From Cololabis saira (Eukaryota > Chordata > Actinopteri > Beloniformes > Belonidae), in NCBI RefSeq assembly GCF_033807715.1, contig NC_084599.1, forward strand, positions 26,530,125 to 26,594,124: a DNA stretch of 64,000 nt, in the 5' to 3' direction. The translations under genes were made by a program, and so were the position numbers. The notes below the pieces were generated by a model, which was given only the letters and a program-made list of their open reading frames with translations, searched no databases and was not told the origin of the DNA. Below, one piece after another: positions 51,568-63,126 of the stretch (the first letter of the stretch is position 1; every line of letters begins with the position of its first letter).

Positions 51568-51764
51568 CCTACTATGCATGTTTTTGGACTGTGGGAGGAA
51601 GCCGGAGTACCCGGAGGGAACCCACAAGCTCGGGGAGAACATGCAAACTCCACACAGAAAAACCCCCGCCTGGCCAGGGAGTCGAACCGGGAACCTTCTT
51701 GCTGTGAGGCAACAGTACTAACCACCAAGCCACCGTGCTGCCTCAAATAAAACCCATACATTTT
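51568..51764 (-). mobile_element. tRNA-derived SINE, 5' (promoter) part
   Basis: On the minus strand the element begins GGCAGCACGGTGGCTTGGTG GTTAG, with an A-box-like TGGCTTGGTGG, then GCCTCACAGCAAG and a B box GGTTCGACTCC (consensus GGTTCGANTCC), the two parts of an RNA polymerase III promoter. The body follows with GTGTGGAGTTTGCATGTTCT and TACTCCGGCTTCCTCCCACA. It joins the 3' part at 50384-50574 across hAT copy 2. This is the best-preserved SINE in the window. Confidence 0.88.
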
Positions 51765-54700
51765 TATTTTTTTACATTTTAAAGCAAGATAATGCTGAGG
51801 CTGAAAGACAGGCACTCATTCTGGAAGCAGAATATGTCATTTATCAGTTTTGAATAAATGGAGTGAGACACTGAGCCTATATTACATTTTAAGCATAGAC
51901 AGCAACATCCAGCATAGTGTTGATCATGTTTTGGTTATTCAAGTGGAAAGTTATATTCAGAGTTGAGGTTAGATTTTCTTTGAGAAAGACTAAAATAAAT
52001 GTCATCTTGTAGTAACAGGCTGGTGTGCATTTAATGCATTAATCAACTTTTACAAGTGTTTTCTTCCCACTTCTAAACTCGGCTTTAAGAGCACAAGAAG
52101 TTTAATGTGGTATGAAGTGATTCCTATTCCATTATAACATTCCTTATCCCCTAGGAGGCCTGGTAAGTGGGCAGTTGAGAAATAAAAGTGTAGGTGGAAG
52201 AGGATATAACAACTAAAAAGGTATGCACATTGGAGAACCAATCGATTGGCAGGGTGCAGTCGAATTTGTTTATGACTTCCCTCACAATTTAAGAATTTGG
52301 ATTTTTATTTTTATTTTCTTGTTTTTTTTAAGCACAGGAAAGCATTTACCCACACAGAAAAAGAAAGAACAGAAAAGAGAAGAAGTGAAATGATAATTTT
52401 ATGTTTTGTTCTTCACATTTTATGGGCTTCAGGGACACATTCACAAAAACAAAAACACACCTGGCTGACTCCAGTCAGACATAGAGACATACAGGCAAGA
52501 GATTTAGCTGAAGCTGCGGGTTCTCTTTTCAAAAGACAAAATGGGGTGAAAAACAACTGAAGATTAAATGAAAGAAAGAAAGAAATGTAAATAAACATGG
52601 CTTAGTCACTGTTGATATCAGATATGATCACGACCGTTCAACCAGTCCTTGTTCTGGTTGCACGGTCCAAGTTCAAATCATAGCATAGACATAGCATGTG
52701 CACAAAAGCAGTCTTGATTTGATTTAATCTCACTATATTATTTGGCCACGAGTCCAGTGTTAAATGATGTTGTAGTGAAATGTGCAATCAAAAGCGACGG
52801 CTCTGCAACATGAACCCTGAAGGGACAGTCACGCGGCCAGTGACGAACCCATCTAAATTGAAGAAGCCTGTAGGGCTTCAGTGGCTATAGTGGCTTCTTG
52901 GCAGTATTACTAACACTTTTTACTTAATGGGAATTATTTATTGCATCATTTACATCAATAAATCATTCTTGTCTATTTACAAAGAAAAGGCAGAAGAACT
53001 CCACCTGCTTCATTTGTTTTAATTTATCATAAATGTGAAAAAGATTCTCATATAATAATGAATCTTTCATACAAATCTACAGAGCCACTCCGTTTTATAC
53101 GCCCCCTCACCTCCAGAAGTCAATCACCTGCCAAACCAGAAAGCATTTCCAGCCAAGCATGCTGCTGCACTGACACTAGCACACTGTTGAGGTGCAGGAG
53201 AGTTTCAGTTGTGTCAGACAGGAGGCTAAACCAGGAAAGTTGACTAATTGGAATTGATCACCTTCTAACAGAGTCCAGTCTCACATGAAAAGTATTCATC
53301 ATGTGACATTTGTGTTAAATTAAATAGTATCTTAATAAAGGCACTTACATTATGAAATACAAAATATTTTACTGTTGTTAATATGGTTAAAAAAAATCTT
53401 TACAATAGTGTCATTAATATTTAAGCAAAGCGAAACAAAACCATGTGTTGTGCTTTTTAAAATGTTCTTGACTCATTCACTTCTGTGCCTGACAGGAAAG
53501 AAATGTGGCAAAGCATTCAAGCTAGTATAGGCACATAACTCGAGCAATGGTTTGTGTTCACATACACCCTTCCACAGGGTCAAAAGGGGCAAAATGGTGC
53601 CTATGTCTGCTTTGCACAACCAGCACATTTGAAAAGCTTGCTGCTATTCAAAAATCCCACCAACACCTCGGCATCCACCTGCAGGCTCAGAGTCAAAGGA
53701 TCAGGTCAGAGGGTTAAATTGTTGCTCATCACTCCAAATGTATCTACATAGGTTTTATCCGTGGGGCATGATGAGATCAGAGCTGAGACATAAAACACTG
53801 TGAAGAAGAACAAAGTTAGTATAGTGTATCATATTGTTAGCTGACTGACTGAACCGACATGTACAAACTGAAAAGTAAAAAAGCTCTTACAAAATATTGG
53901 CACAGGTTGGGCTTTGACCCGGTTCCCCTGTGCAACAGTCTGCACTGCAGTAACACTTCTCACCCGGTTCTACTGCTTTACGAGCTTTTTTGATTATAGT
54001 TGTGCAGTATCGCTTTTATGACAGTTTTATGTATTGGTCAACATAGCTATAATATGATGTGGGAAATGTAATATAGCATGTCTTATGAAGTCATGTTTTA
54101 ATTTGACAGGTATTTGTTGGCACTTAACATTAATGGAGCTCAGAAAGTGTGACAATTTGAAAGAAAAACTAAGCTTTTATTTTGAAAGGTTTTTCAGTCT
54201 ATGCCCTGCACTTCCTGAGATGAAACAGTTGTATAATGCTAATGTTGTAACTGCCTCATGCTATAATTGAAAGTACCAAACAGAGCAAATGAAAAGTAAA
54301 GAATAGCTGGAGGACAGAAAGGAAGGGGGAAGGCAGGTGAGACTCACCATGATAGATTTTGATTTGTTATTGTTATAGAGGCTATTTCTTTGTATAATTC
54401 CCCTAGTTTAATACAAATAGCGTCTCTTTACTCACAGGCTGATTTTGTGTAGGCAATCTGAAACTTTTGGCAATACATTTTTTGAATCTTTAAACTGTTC
54501 GATATTGCGTTTTAGCGGTTCCATTTACTTACGAGTTTAATTTAATTTAATTCATAAATTGGAAACCAAGCTTTGCACTGGCAAAGAGACTAGCTTTTAT
54601 ATTCCAACCATATTGTTTATCCCTATATTTTGGCAGGTAAAACAGCCACCCAGACCATTAAAATAAATGACAGCTAAAAAAAAAATGTAATTAAAATAAA

Positions 54701-55609
54701 AAACACTGATCATTTTGCAATACAAATTAGGATTACAGCATTATACATAAAAATCATGAAACTGCCATTTAACATATTCTGAATCATACAGAATTAGATT
54801 TTCTTTGCTTTATTGTTTAGCTGCTCCAAATAAAAATGTTCATTTAAGTATTTGTGCAAGCAAGGCACAAAATCAAAAGTCCATGTGTACTCTGTGATTG
54901 CATGTTGCTGCATGTGAGCTGCATTCACAAACATGTTGGCCCCCTCTGTTTTTCATCAGTATGCCTGTTTCAGGCCGAGCAGAACAAGAGACACGGGGAG
55001 AAAGCAGGAGGGAGAGAAAGGGAGAGACCCTGCTGCATCCCAATCAGCCTGGCTCACTGGGGCAGAACTGTGTCTAAAATACTGGGGCTGAGGTGGTATT
55101 GGCTTCACCCCCTCCCATTTCCAATTCACAGTCACCGCAGTCCAATGCAATTCAAATAATAACAACAAATGGACGGATACGTGCTGCATGCTGAGCTTTT
55201 TCAGCACACAGCATGACTCCTGCACATTACAGTCAAGGAAAGGCGAGCAGGTTAAGCAGAGCCAGACGACATTTTTTTTGTAATAATACAGCTGTATTAT
55301 CAGTTTAATCACGAAGTAGTGCTGTAACTCACAGAAGAGTCTTATCTCCACTGTGTTACTGTAGATCGACGCTATCTTCCAGAAAATGAATAAATAAAGA
55401 AAGAAATTGGGCGTAAGGAATAGCTAAAGCACCAACCAGCCATAGCAGCAATAATTTAACACATTCAAGTAATTGTTTTACGTATGACGCTAACAGTCTC
55501 TTCTATTATTGAACATTGATTAAGTGTATGGTAGAAAGAAAAAATACATAATACCAGTACTCCACAAAGGCTGGATTGAATCCACTTTCCATCATGATGC
55601 ATCCAAATG
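51765..55609. other. Unannotated non-coding DNA, about 3.8 kb
   Basis: No gene or known repeat recognised. A short GAAA tract lies near 52570-52585. A GTTCAAATC that could mimic a B box near 52671 has no well-placed A box. Confidence 0.5.
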
Positions 55610-56150
55610 ACTATAGAAACTAAATACACTCCACTAATGCCTAGCAGCATACTGTATATCAACAAGCTGTTTATGGATGGGATCCACCCAGAGTGGTTAA
55701 CCCAAGGCCAGAGAGGCTTAATCATGAAGGATCACCAAAACAAGGGCAATTACCTCCAACCCTTTGCCTATAACCTGCCTCTGCACGTCACTGAAGCCCT
55801 TGTCAGGATCATAGAGTTTGACATGAAAAGACTTATAGCTCAACACATAAGAGAGGCCTAGAAGGTAATTGGGAGTAACACTATATAGAGGCCAAACACC
55901 AGCAACTGATTAACAGAACAGTCACGTGAGACTTTGAGATCAGACAAATTAATCTGAGCACTGTTTGAACTGACTACAGATCCAGACAAGATGTTCGACA
56001 TGCATGGATACTGTAAATCCTGGAACAGTACAATATCAACAGGACATTAAATAGCATTCATCAAGAATTTAAAGGGACTGTACAAAACAACACTAGAATC
56101 CAACTCTAAACTAATTGCATGTTACTATATGTATACCATATGTATGCTCT
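55610..56150 (+). pseudogene. Possible heavily decayed non-LTR reverse transcriptase
   Basis: A plus-strand frame contains HPEWLTQGQRGLIMKDHQNKG, which resembles the 'P-x-W(L/M)TxGxTxLxxKDxxKG-x-x-NYRPI' segment at the start of the reverse transcriptase domain of some LINEs. About 420 bp downstream, in an interrupted frame, AFIKNLKGLYKTTLE resembles the 'INFIKN-x-x-x-LWKTTL' segment of the same domain. Several stops lie between. The order and spacing fit, but conservation is low and no catalytic YADD is seen. It could be chance. Confidence 0.35.
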
Positions 56151-56837
56151 GTGGCTTCTGTTGGTCTGGATGGGCCTGACTGAATGATGTATGTATGTAT
56201 TCATGCATATATCATTCATACATTTATGTATGTAATTGTATGCAGCACTGTGTTGACAACTTTTAGCAGATTTCACAAGGTACTTCATCTCTTGGCCTTG
56301 GTAAGGGCTAACAGAGGCTCAAGGTATCAAACATTGTTATGATCTTCCATCTCAGATCAGCTGCCCTTGTTTTAAGCCTATCAGGGCTTGTTATGGAGGC
56401 TTAGTGCCAATTCTAGCCTGGAGGAGATGATGATAAATGCCTCCAGACCTGTTGTCCTCACTTGCCTTAGCATCTTTGTTGTACCTCATAAATCTCTTAT
56501 TCTGATACTATAAATTCCACTTGTGGACACTGGAACACTGAGCCAGTACGTGTTTCTTTCTTAGATTAGATGCTGGTTTTTGAAGTACAATGTATCCCAC
56601 TTCATTTGCACGTAATACTTGTCAACAGAGCTTGTACATTAGCATCCTAACAGTTAATCAGGTTCTGCCTAAATCCATACATGTCTTGTTGCACACATTT
56701 GACCTGGAACTTCATCAAAGTGGGATGATTTTAAAGTATTTGCACTGAACTAGCTGTGCATTACACTGTAATGGGATATGTCAAAATGATTAATAATAGA
56801 AAAGAGAAATGCCAAGAAAAAGAACATGTTAAAAATT
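56151..56837. other. Unannotated non-coding DNA
   Basis: No gene or repeat recognised, apart from a TATG-rich stretch around 56180-56235. Confidence 0.5.
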
Positions 56838-56889
56838 TCCATAGGCAGGGCTGGATTTAGGAGAATGTGGGCCCCTGGGCAGGCCCTAT

Positions 56890-56903
56890 TTAATCATGTA
56901 TAT

Positions 56904-56963
<60 letters not shown>

Positions 56964-56985
56964 GACACACACACTATATATTACA
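56890..56985. repeat. (TA)n microsatellite with a CA-rich end
   Basis: Alternating TA runs with a few interruptions, then CACACAGACACACACAC, inside the hAT element near its left end. Confidence 0.9.
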
Positions 56986-57684
56986 CATACAGTACATACA
57001 CACATATGTAATTATTTGTTTCGGTACAGATGACCGAACTGGTTTCTAGCAAAACAAAACCCCAGGTTAGGGTTCCAAACTAGAATATGCTGTCTGCATA
57101 ACAAAAGAAAATCCTTGAATAGCTGTTGTTGTTGCATGGACTTCAACACAAACTATAAAACATTAAGTGCAACTCTCAAATATACTTTTACAAAGCCATA
57201 TGAACAAAGCAAAACATAACCCAGCACTGAAAGCCCTTCACAAGTTAGTAAATAAAAACGTATGAAAACTCAAACTCAGTCTTTGGCTTCAAACTACTTG
57301 GTGAAAAGTAAATAAATATCCAAAAAGTGCTTCCCTGCCAGTAAGCTAGACCATGGATATAAACAAATATAATGTTCCTGGAAAAAAGACATCAGACAAT
57401 AGCACAGTTTGGAAAGTTTAAAAGGAATACCCTAACCAATAATACAAATCCCTTTCAGTAATGAGTCAAATGGTTATTATATTGATAAGCCTTATAGGCA
57501 TTAGTTTGACATGAAACTGCCTACGTTTTAGTGCTCTACCATGCGTCTTGATCCGTGATTCCAGTCACTGAAACCCGTTTCAAAGCATGACAAACATTTT
57601 GCATTGATGAAAATGCGACATGCAAAGCAAAACACAGCTCCGGTGATGGAGAGTAAAGCAGCCACTGTCTTTGGATGTACTCAC

Positions 57685-58008
57685 CTTTTGCAAGCTTGCG
57701 TTTAAAGTGCGCTTCTGATGTTTGTACACCCGTTCCGATGCTTGGAAACTAACATTCATATTTTGACAGCTCCCCGGTCTTTGCTCAGCCCAGTAAGCCC
57801 GCACGGACTCCTCAATTTTCCCCCAATAAGCAGGATCAGTACTGTACGGATTATCCAAGGTCATGGTTCCATCGGCCGAAGTTCCATCCGGCGCCTCTGA
57901 CTCCGCAGGCGCCAGATCAACCAGCAATTCCACCACAGTTAAAGCTTCTGGTGGGACCGCAGGGCCGATGTTAGCAAAACTAACATTTGAGGAGCGGAGA
58001 GGAACCAT
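57685..58008 (-). pseudogene. First coding exon of a hAT transposase-like (TTF/ZMYM-type) protein, truncated gene
   Basis: The minus-strand ATG at 58006-58008 sits in a strong start context (A at -3, G at +4). The frame runs 108 codons to a splice donor CAAAAG|GTGAGTAC at 57684, a near-consensus site that closes the exon in phase 0. Read through the donor, the frame would end after 142 codons. The first 50 residues are low-complexity and acidic. Residues 54-100 (NPYSTDPAYW..., then YWAEQRPGSCQN..., then FQASER) resemble the region before the TTF-type zinc finger in hAT transposases and ZMYM-like proteins, typically 'STDPAxW...YWxxxGPxxCQN'. The zinc finger, the DDE catalytic core and the dimerisation region are absent. 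I infer a dead or passenger remnant. Whether it is ever spliced to a host exon cannot be seen here. Confidence 0.6.
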
Positions 58009-58326
58009 GGTTCGGTTCCATCTCCGCTAAGAGGTTTAAAAGAGCCTGTCATATTTTAGTCTGCCAACATGAGAAAATATTCACTGATGCTCCTCCCTTA
58101 TGTGTAAGATGCGGGAAACTTGGACCAATAATAATCAAGCATTCATGACGTTTGCCGGAGAATATTGGAAAAATTTTCAACGTCAAAATCCTTGTAGCCA
58201 GGGATAAAAAATGAAGGCATTCTCACACTATTCATTCATAAGAAATACAAAACAGCATTCGGGGCCCCTCAAAGCTGTGCTGGACCCCCAGTAAGCCCCC
58301 TGCTAAAATCCGGGCTCGTCCATAGG

Positions 58327-59651
58327 TATATCATATGTAAAATATTCAATAAAGGATGGAACAAAATGTGTTTTCTGGGATGAAATTTAACCAAATTTCT
58401 GGTAACAAGTACATTTCCTGCAATACACCATACTGGTTAAACGGTTAAAAATTCAGTCAATAAATAGTATTTTGGGTACTATCATTAGGAGTAACAAGTG
58501 ATCAATTGACACACACCCCTCCATATACTGTACATGTTCAGAGACATCATTGGACTTTATTAACAAGTCAGTGGGGAAATATTTAAAATATTGTTCTTTA
58601 TACTCATTTTGCAAATAAAACAAAATGCCCATAAACACATATTGTATGTGGCTACATCAGTGTTCATGTCTAGATGTGCATGTTATTGCAATCGGACACA
58701 TATTCATACAAGTCTTTACGGTTGCAGAACTGGCAGGTACATAAACACTACCACAGTGACCTGTGCAAAATTGATTTAGGTCACACTTTGTACCTGGAAG
58801 ATGACAATATTCCTACCTGCAGTTGGATTCTGGAACTTATTTAGAACGGCACACAATGAAATTCAACCCTACTCGTTTCAGTTGGAGGTATTTAATGTCA
58901 GGCTTTCAAACACATACAGCTGATTTACTATTCCTGTAGCCGCTCAATTATCTCAGGGAAACTGGTTGGTTCTGCGAAATTGCAGAGTGCACAGCACAAT
59001 AAATTTCCACTATGCACACACACCTCTTCTGTGTCACACACAGAAACAGGCATGCCCAAACGCAATTCAAATGGCTGGCAAATTGAAAACAAATTTCTGT
59101 CCAATTCCCACACAATACGATTGTGGCTGTGGTAATCTGGCTAAACGACAGCACACAAAGCCAGGATCAATCTACTGCCTAATCCTATTGTGTTTCATAT
59201 ACCTGCTTACAATGACTCAAGCTTGTATCTCATTTCTACTGCATCCCCTCTCTATTACAGAGCACCAGTTACACAGGCACATTCACCTGAAAGGCAATCA
59301 CTTCACGTGATTAGACCTTTGGTTACTAGGCCTACAGTAAAAGTCAGGTTCATGAATGTATTTACTGAAGTGTAAAATGGCTTTGATTTCAAAACCCTGT
59401 CAGCAAGTAAAAAAGCTGTGCTAATGTTAGTAAATTCATCTCTTTTTTTTGCACTTTTGTCTGTTTTTTGCTTTTACCATCTTACTGTTTGCTTTTGTCA
59501 CAGTTCTAAAAATAGATGCTTCAATTTGGAATCTGAGTTCACTGTGATTCTCACTTACATTTTGCTTTTCTGTGTCTAACTAACCCACAGAGAATAAGCA
59601 CTGTAACCACGTAAAGCGCAAGGATATGGCTTAAAGAAGCTATGCTTTTAA
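58327..59651. other. Unannotated non-coding DNA
   Basis: No gene or repeat recognised. Near 59440-59506 a T-rich tract ending in CACAG resembles a splice acceptor, but no coding frame follows. Confidence 0.5.
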
Positions 59652-60307
59652 AATGTATTTTCCGCACTATAAGGCAAACTTAAAATCATACATTTTTCTC
59701 AAAAACTGTCAGTGCGCCCTATAATCAGGTGTGCCTTATGTACAGATTTTGTTGTGCTTACTGACCTCAAACCATTTTATGTGATACACTACGCTCAAGA
59801 ATCTCTCAAAATGTTTAAGTGTGACTTTGGTAAGTTATGAAGCCGCTCCGCTTGATTGATTGTCGGGCCATTCCCTATACAAATAAAGATTGATTTGATT
59901 TGATTCCCAGCTGACACATTAAAGTCGGTCCTTGGTTGGATACGGGTTTCAATGTTAAACAATGTTAGATACCTAACTATGTAGTACTGGCAAGCAACCA
60001 TCATCCAACATCTAGTCAATGTTACCTTACTATAATTTGACGTTAGATTTTTAGCGTAAACCCAATTTTCAAATCTGTACGAAATACGTTTACCTGCACT
60101 TTTTATTTGTGGATTCGTGGAAGATGAATGATTTACAATTTGAGTGTCTTGTTCTGTATTAGTTACAACTGAACAATATTGAGAAGATAAAAAATTCCCC
60201 TAACCAGACTGTTTTTTTTCACTTCATATATGTTTTATCATGCGCCTTATGCATGAAAATAGATCTGTTCATTTTTTATTGGGCCTTATGGTCCGCAAAA
60301 TACGGTA
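59652..60307. mobile_element. Non-autonomous DNA transposon with TACCGTATTTTC-type ends
   Basis: The left end reads TGTATTTTCCGCACTATAAGG with the first bases decayed. The right end GGCCTTATGGTCCGCAAAAT ACGGTA complements to TACCGTATTTTGCGGACCATA, so the ends are inverted repeats. Internal motifs GTGCGCCCTATAATC and GTGCCTTATGTACAG repeat the same theme near the left end, as in related teleost elements. At about 59868-59906 the sequence CCTATACAAATAAAGATTGA with a TTTGA tail looks like the 3' end of a small LINE or SINE inserted or captured inside. No transposase frame exists. The superfamily is not assigned. A related, separate element starts at 63753. Confidence 0.7.
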
Positions 60308-61500
60308 CACTTTCATCATACAATGTTAATTCTATATCTATATCTAACACAAACACGTAAAAATAACATAACTATATAGTCATGTTATTAATGCATGTTA
60401 TTATTGGAATTAATCAATTAAATAACACAATTCTGACAATTGTGAATATCAGGGTAAATATCAAGCTTGGAAGCACAAAAAGTCAAAGTATTAACTTATT
60501 CTAGTAAAGCAGGCAATCTAAATTCTAAATCAGAGGATGTCTAGTAGATGTCAGAGGCTGCTGCAACAACTCCTCATCATTGATCTGTTTGGCAGGATTT
60601 TTGCCAAACGACAAGCAAAGAGCTTTCACAGAAGTCATAAACAAACAAGTATTCGCCACTCTGCATAGCTGAACGGCAAGTAACGCCCCACAAATTCTCA
60701 CTTTCGCCTCGTTATCTGTCTCTCTGTCATGCTGTTGGTATCAAACATATTTCTCAGTGTGCAGCTGCCCTCTGAAGTAGCGCAGGCCTTTCACCAGGTG
60801 CTGAAGCCCGGCTGGCAGGAGTGAGACTGTTGCTGGCACAACTGGGAACATCAGGTGCAAGGCCCAACCAATGTGGTGTTCCTGATAATGCTGTGTCAGG
60901 CAGGCTAAGCCATGCTCAGTGAGGCTGCTAGTGCGCTAACTGGTTGACTTGTTTTAGTTTAATGTTTTGTCCCCCGCGCCTTGGAGGTTTCTTCCTGCTG
61001 TGGAGGAGAAACTGTTGAGATTCTGTTGATAAAACAGAACTGTATTTACACCAAATCGTAGTGTTTTCTGTTCAGCCCAGACTGTCATGAGGGAAAAAGA
61101 TAACTGTTCCAAAATGGATTATGGTTGCTGATTTACTTATTCATTACGGGCAGGAATCAAAATTTTGTGGCAGACAGTTTGACCTCTCGTTCTTTTAGAG
61201 AAAAAAAAAACAAAAAAAAGAATATTCTCAATATTTTCCCACTAATGGCTTAGTGCAGTCCGATGATGACCCATATATTTCTGAAGGCACAAACCAGCAC
61301 AATGATTTTTAAATCATTTCCTCCCGCTTCGGGGCTTGTCCCATTTCAGATGGTTTTTCTTGTCTTGTTACACTGAACATGTAATATGAGCTTTTTCTTC
61401 TTATCACTCACTTTATTTTTGCTGAAGTTGGAGGACACCACCAGTGTATTCTGTTTTACTTTGACATTAGAATGTGTAAATGAACAAACATTAATTCAGA
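60308..61500. other. Unannotated non-coding DNA
   Basis: No gene or repeat recognised. Confidence 0.5.
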
Positions 61501-61625
61501 GGTGGCATCACGGTGGTTTAATGGTTAGCACTGTTGCCTCACAGCAAAACGGTTCCTGGTCCAAAAAACATGCATACTAGGTACATGTGGCTCTGCGATA
61601 GACTGGCGATCTGTCCAGGGTGTAC
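61501..61625 (+). mobile_element. tRNA-derived SINE, internally deleted, joined to a LINE fragment
   Basis: The head GGTGGCATCACGGTGGTTTA ATGGTTAGCACTGTTGCCTC is intact. The B-box region breaks off at GGTTCCTGGT. The sequence then jumps to CCAAAAAACATGCATACTAG and TGCGATAGACTGGCGATCTG with CCAGGGTG, so most of the body is deleted. It ends abruptly at about 61625, where reverse transcriptase coding begins on the same strand. Confidence 0.75.
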
Positions 61626-61629
61626 ACCT

Positions 61630-62367
61630 GTGTACAGTCAGTCAACATCTACGATCACGTAAAATTACTTGAAATCAAAGCCAACCACCTGATGTACGCT
61701 GATGATTTAGTTATTTTTTCACCATATAGTGCTGGTCTTCAACAGCTACTGAGGGTCTGCTCACAATATGGCCTCGACTTTGACATTCTCTACAATGCAA
61801 AGAAAAGCAACATAATGATCGTCAGGACCAAAGAAGACAGCAAACTGTCATTTCCTGACTTTTTTTTGTCTGGCACTGTTCTCAAAGTGTGCATGAGGTT
61901 AAATACTTGGGACACTATTTTAATGACGACCTGTCTGATGATAGGGACATTTATAGACAGCGTTGTGCATTGTATGCGCAAGCGAACACACTTTGCAAAT
62001 TTGGTGTGTGCTCTGTACCTGTGAAGGCTGCACTTTTTAGAGCCTATTGTACTCCCATGTATACTGCTCACTTGTGGCATCACTATAAAAAGAGCAGTAT
62101 GCAGAAACTGTATGTCGCCTATAATGATGGGATGAGGCTGTTGCTCAAGGTGCCACGCTGGAGCAGTGAAGTCAGCTGTTTGTCAGTGTCGGTGTGCCTA
62201 CCTGCACTGCTGTACTGCGTAACCTTATGCACAGATGTATGTGCAGGTTGTCGGACTCTGGGAACAATATAATTCTCACACTGACTAACCCTGCACAGAG
62301 CTCAGTCAGGTTCTTCTCCAGAATCTGGAATCATTGGCGTATAAGCCTTTATGTAAATGTCATGTGA
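61630..62367 (+). pseudogene. LINE reverse transcriptase, C-terminal half, frameshifted
   Basis: The reverse transcriptase active-site motif YADD (in HLMYADDLVIFSPYSAGLQQ) lies near 61690-61750. It is followed by LDFDILYNAKKS, the VKYLGHYFNDDLSDDRDIYRQ block, LFRAYCTPMYTAHLW, QKLYVAYNDGMRLLL and, in a third frame, VLRNLMHRCMCRLSDSGNNI and IWNHW, ending at a TGA at 62365-62367. One frameshift near 61890 and another near 62172 break the frame, so no full protein is made. The upstream endonuclease and the first half of the reverse transcriptase are missing. The sequence belongs to a common non-LTR group of fish and marine invertebrates. I cannot fix the clade (I/Jockey-like is my best guess). 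Confidence 0.85.
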
Positions 62368-62490
62368 TATGTGATTACTGTGGATTACTGTTGTGAAGGA
62401 CTGCGTTATATCTGTGAGCACAAATGTACGTTCCTCCCTGAGAAAAAAAAAAAGAGTAAACATATTTACTCTTTGTCTGGCACTTGTTTT

Positions 62491-63126
62491 TTCCATCTTA
62501 AGAATATTGCCAAACTGAGAACCATTGTGTCGCAGGCCGAGCTAGAATTGACTATACGTCTCAGTAAGGCAGCTATCAACTGCTTGCAGTTGGTGCAGAA
62601 TGCTGTGGCCAGGCTGCTGACTAAATCTGAGAGAAGCTGTCGCATAACTCCGGTCTTGGCCTTGCTGCACTGGCTTCAGCTTAGTTTTAGGATTTATTTT
62701 AAAATCTTGTTTTTTCCTTCTAGAGCTCCTTATGGTCAGGCACCAGAGTATGTGTCTGAACTCCTTTGCCAGCCAGGGTCTTCTGGTTGTGCCTGGACTC
62801 AGGTTTATAACCAGAGGTGACAAAGCCTTCGAGTCTATTGCCCCGGGCTTTGGGGTACTCGTCCTCAGGACTTGAGAGACTCAGCTACTGTGGACATTTT
62901 TAAAAAACATAGTAAAGCATACTGTATATTTACAGGCAGGCTTTTAGTAAAGGGTCGTAGTGATTTTTCTGACCGTTTCTGTCTAATGGTATTGTCTTGT
63001 GTTTGGGTTATACAGTGTATTTTCCTTGAGTATCTGTTTTATGGTTTTAACTTGTAACCTTTGTGTTATGTGAAGCACTTGAGCGTTCTTTGTGAAAAGT
63101 GCTATATCAATATATTTTACTTACAT
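62491..63126 (+). pseudogene. L2-like LINE 3' end with internal deletion and 3' tail
   Basis: Plus-strand coding reads FHLKNIAKLRTIVSQAELE, then jumps to INCLQLVQNAVARLLT, RITPVLALLHWLQLSFRIYF and APYGQAPEYVSELL, and after frame breaks RPQDLRDSATVDIFKKHSK. This is the C-terminal region of L2-type LINEs of teleosts ('FHLRNIAKLRxxLSxxDLE...RLDYCNSLYxGL...RLQLVQNAAARLLT...ITPVLxxLHWLPVxxRIxFKIL'). The part with RLDYCNSLY is deleted. A 3' UTR with TGTGAAGCACTTGAGCGTTC and GAAAAGTGCTATATCAATAT ends in TTTTACTTACATAC, the tail type of this group. It is a dead, 5'-truncated copy that lies just downstream of the other LINE fragment in the same orientation. Confidence 0.85.

Larger units (their letters stand above)
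56846..58318 (-). mobile_element. Internally deleted hAT transposon keeping a transposase-like first exon
   Basis: The left end reads CAGGGCTGGATTTAG. The right end CTAAAATCCGGGCTCG complements to CGAGCCCGGATTTTAG, so the ends are imperfect inverted repeats. Both are followed inward by GGGCCCC-rich sequence. The flanks are identical 8-mers, TCCATAGG at 56838-56845 and 58319-58326, as expected for hAT. A minus-strand coding exon sits near the right end (57685-58008). Between it and the left end there is no further transposase frame, only an intron-like stretch and an AT microsatellite, so the catalytic part is missing. The ends and family differ from the TAGGGGTG and TAGGGATGGGCG elements elsewhere in the window. 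Confidence 0.85.

Noticed and set aside
51660..51743. tRNA gene on the minus strand
   Set aside because: A- and B-box-like motifs are present, but they are the promoter of a SINE with a long unrelated body. No tRNA fold closes.
52595..52690. Second tRNA-derived element from a GTTCAAATC B-box-like motif
   Set aside because: The possible A box is too far away and no SINE body follows.
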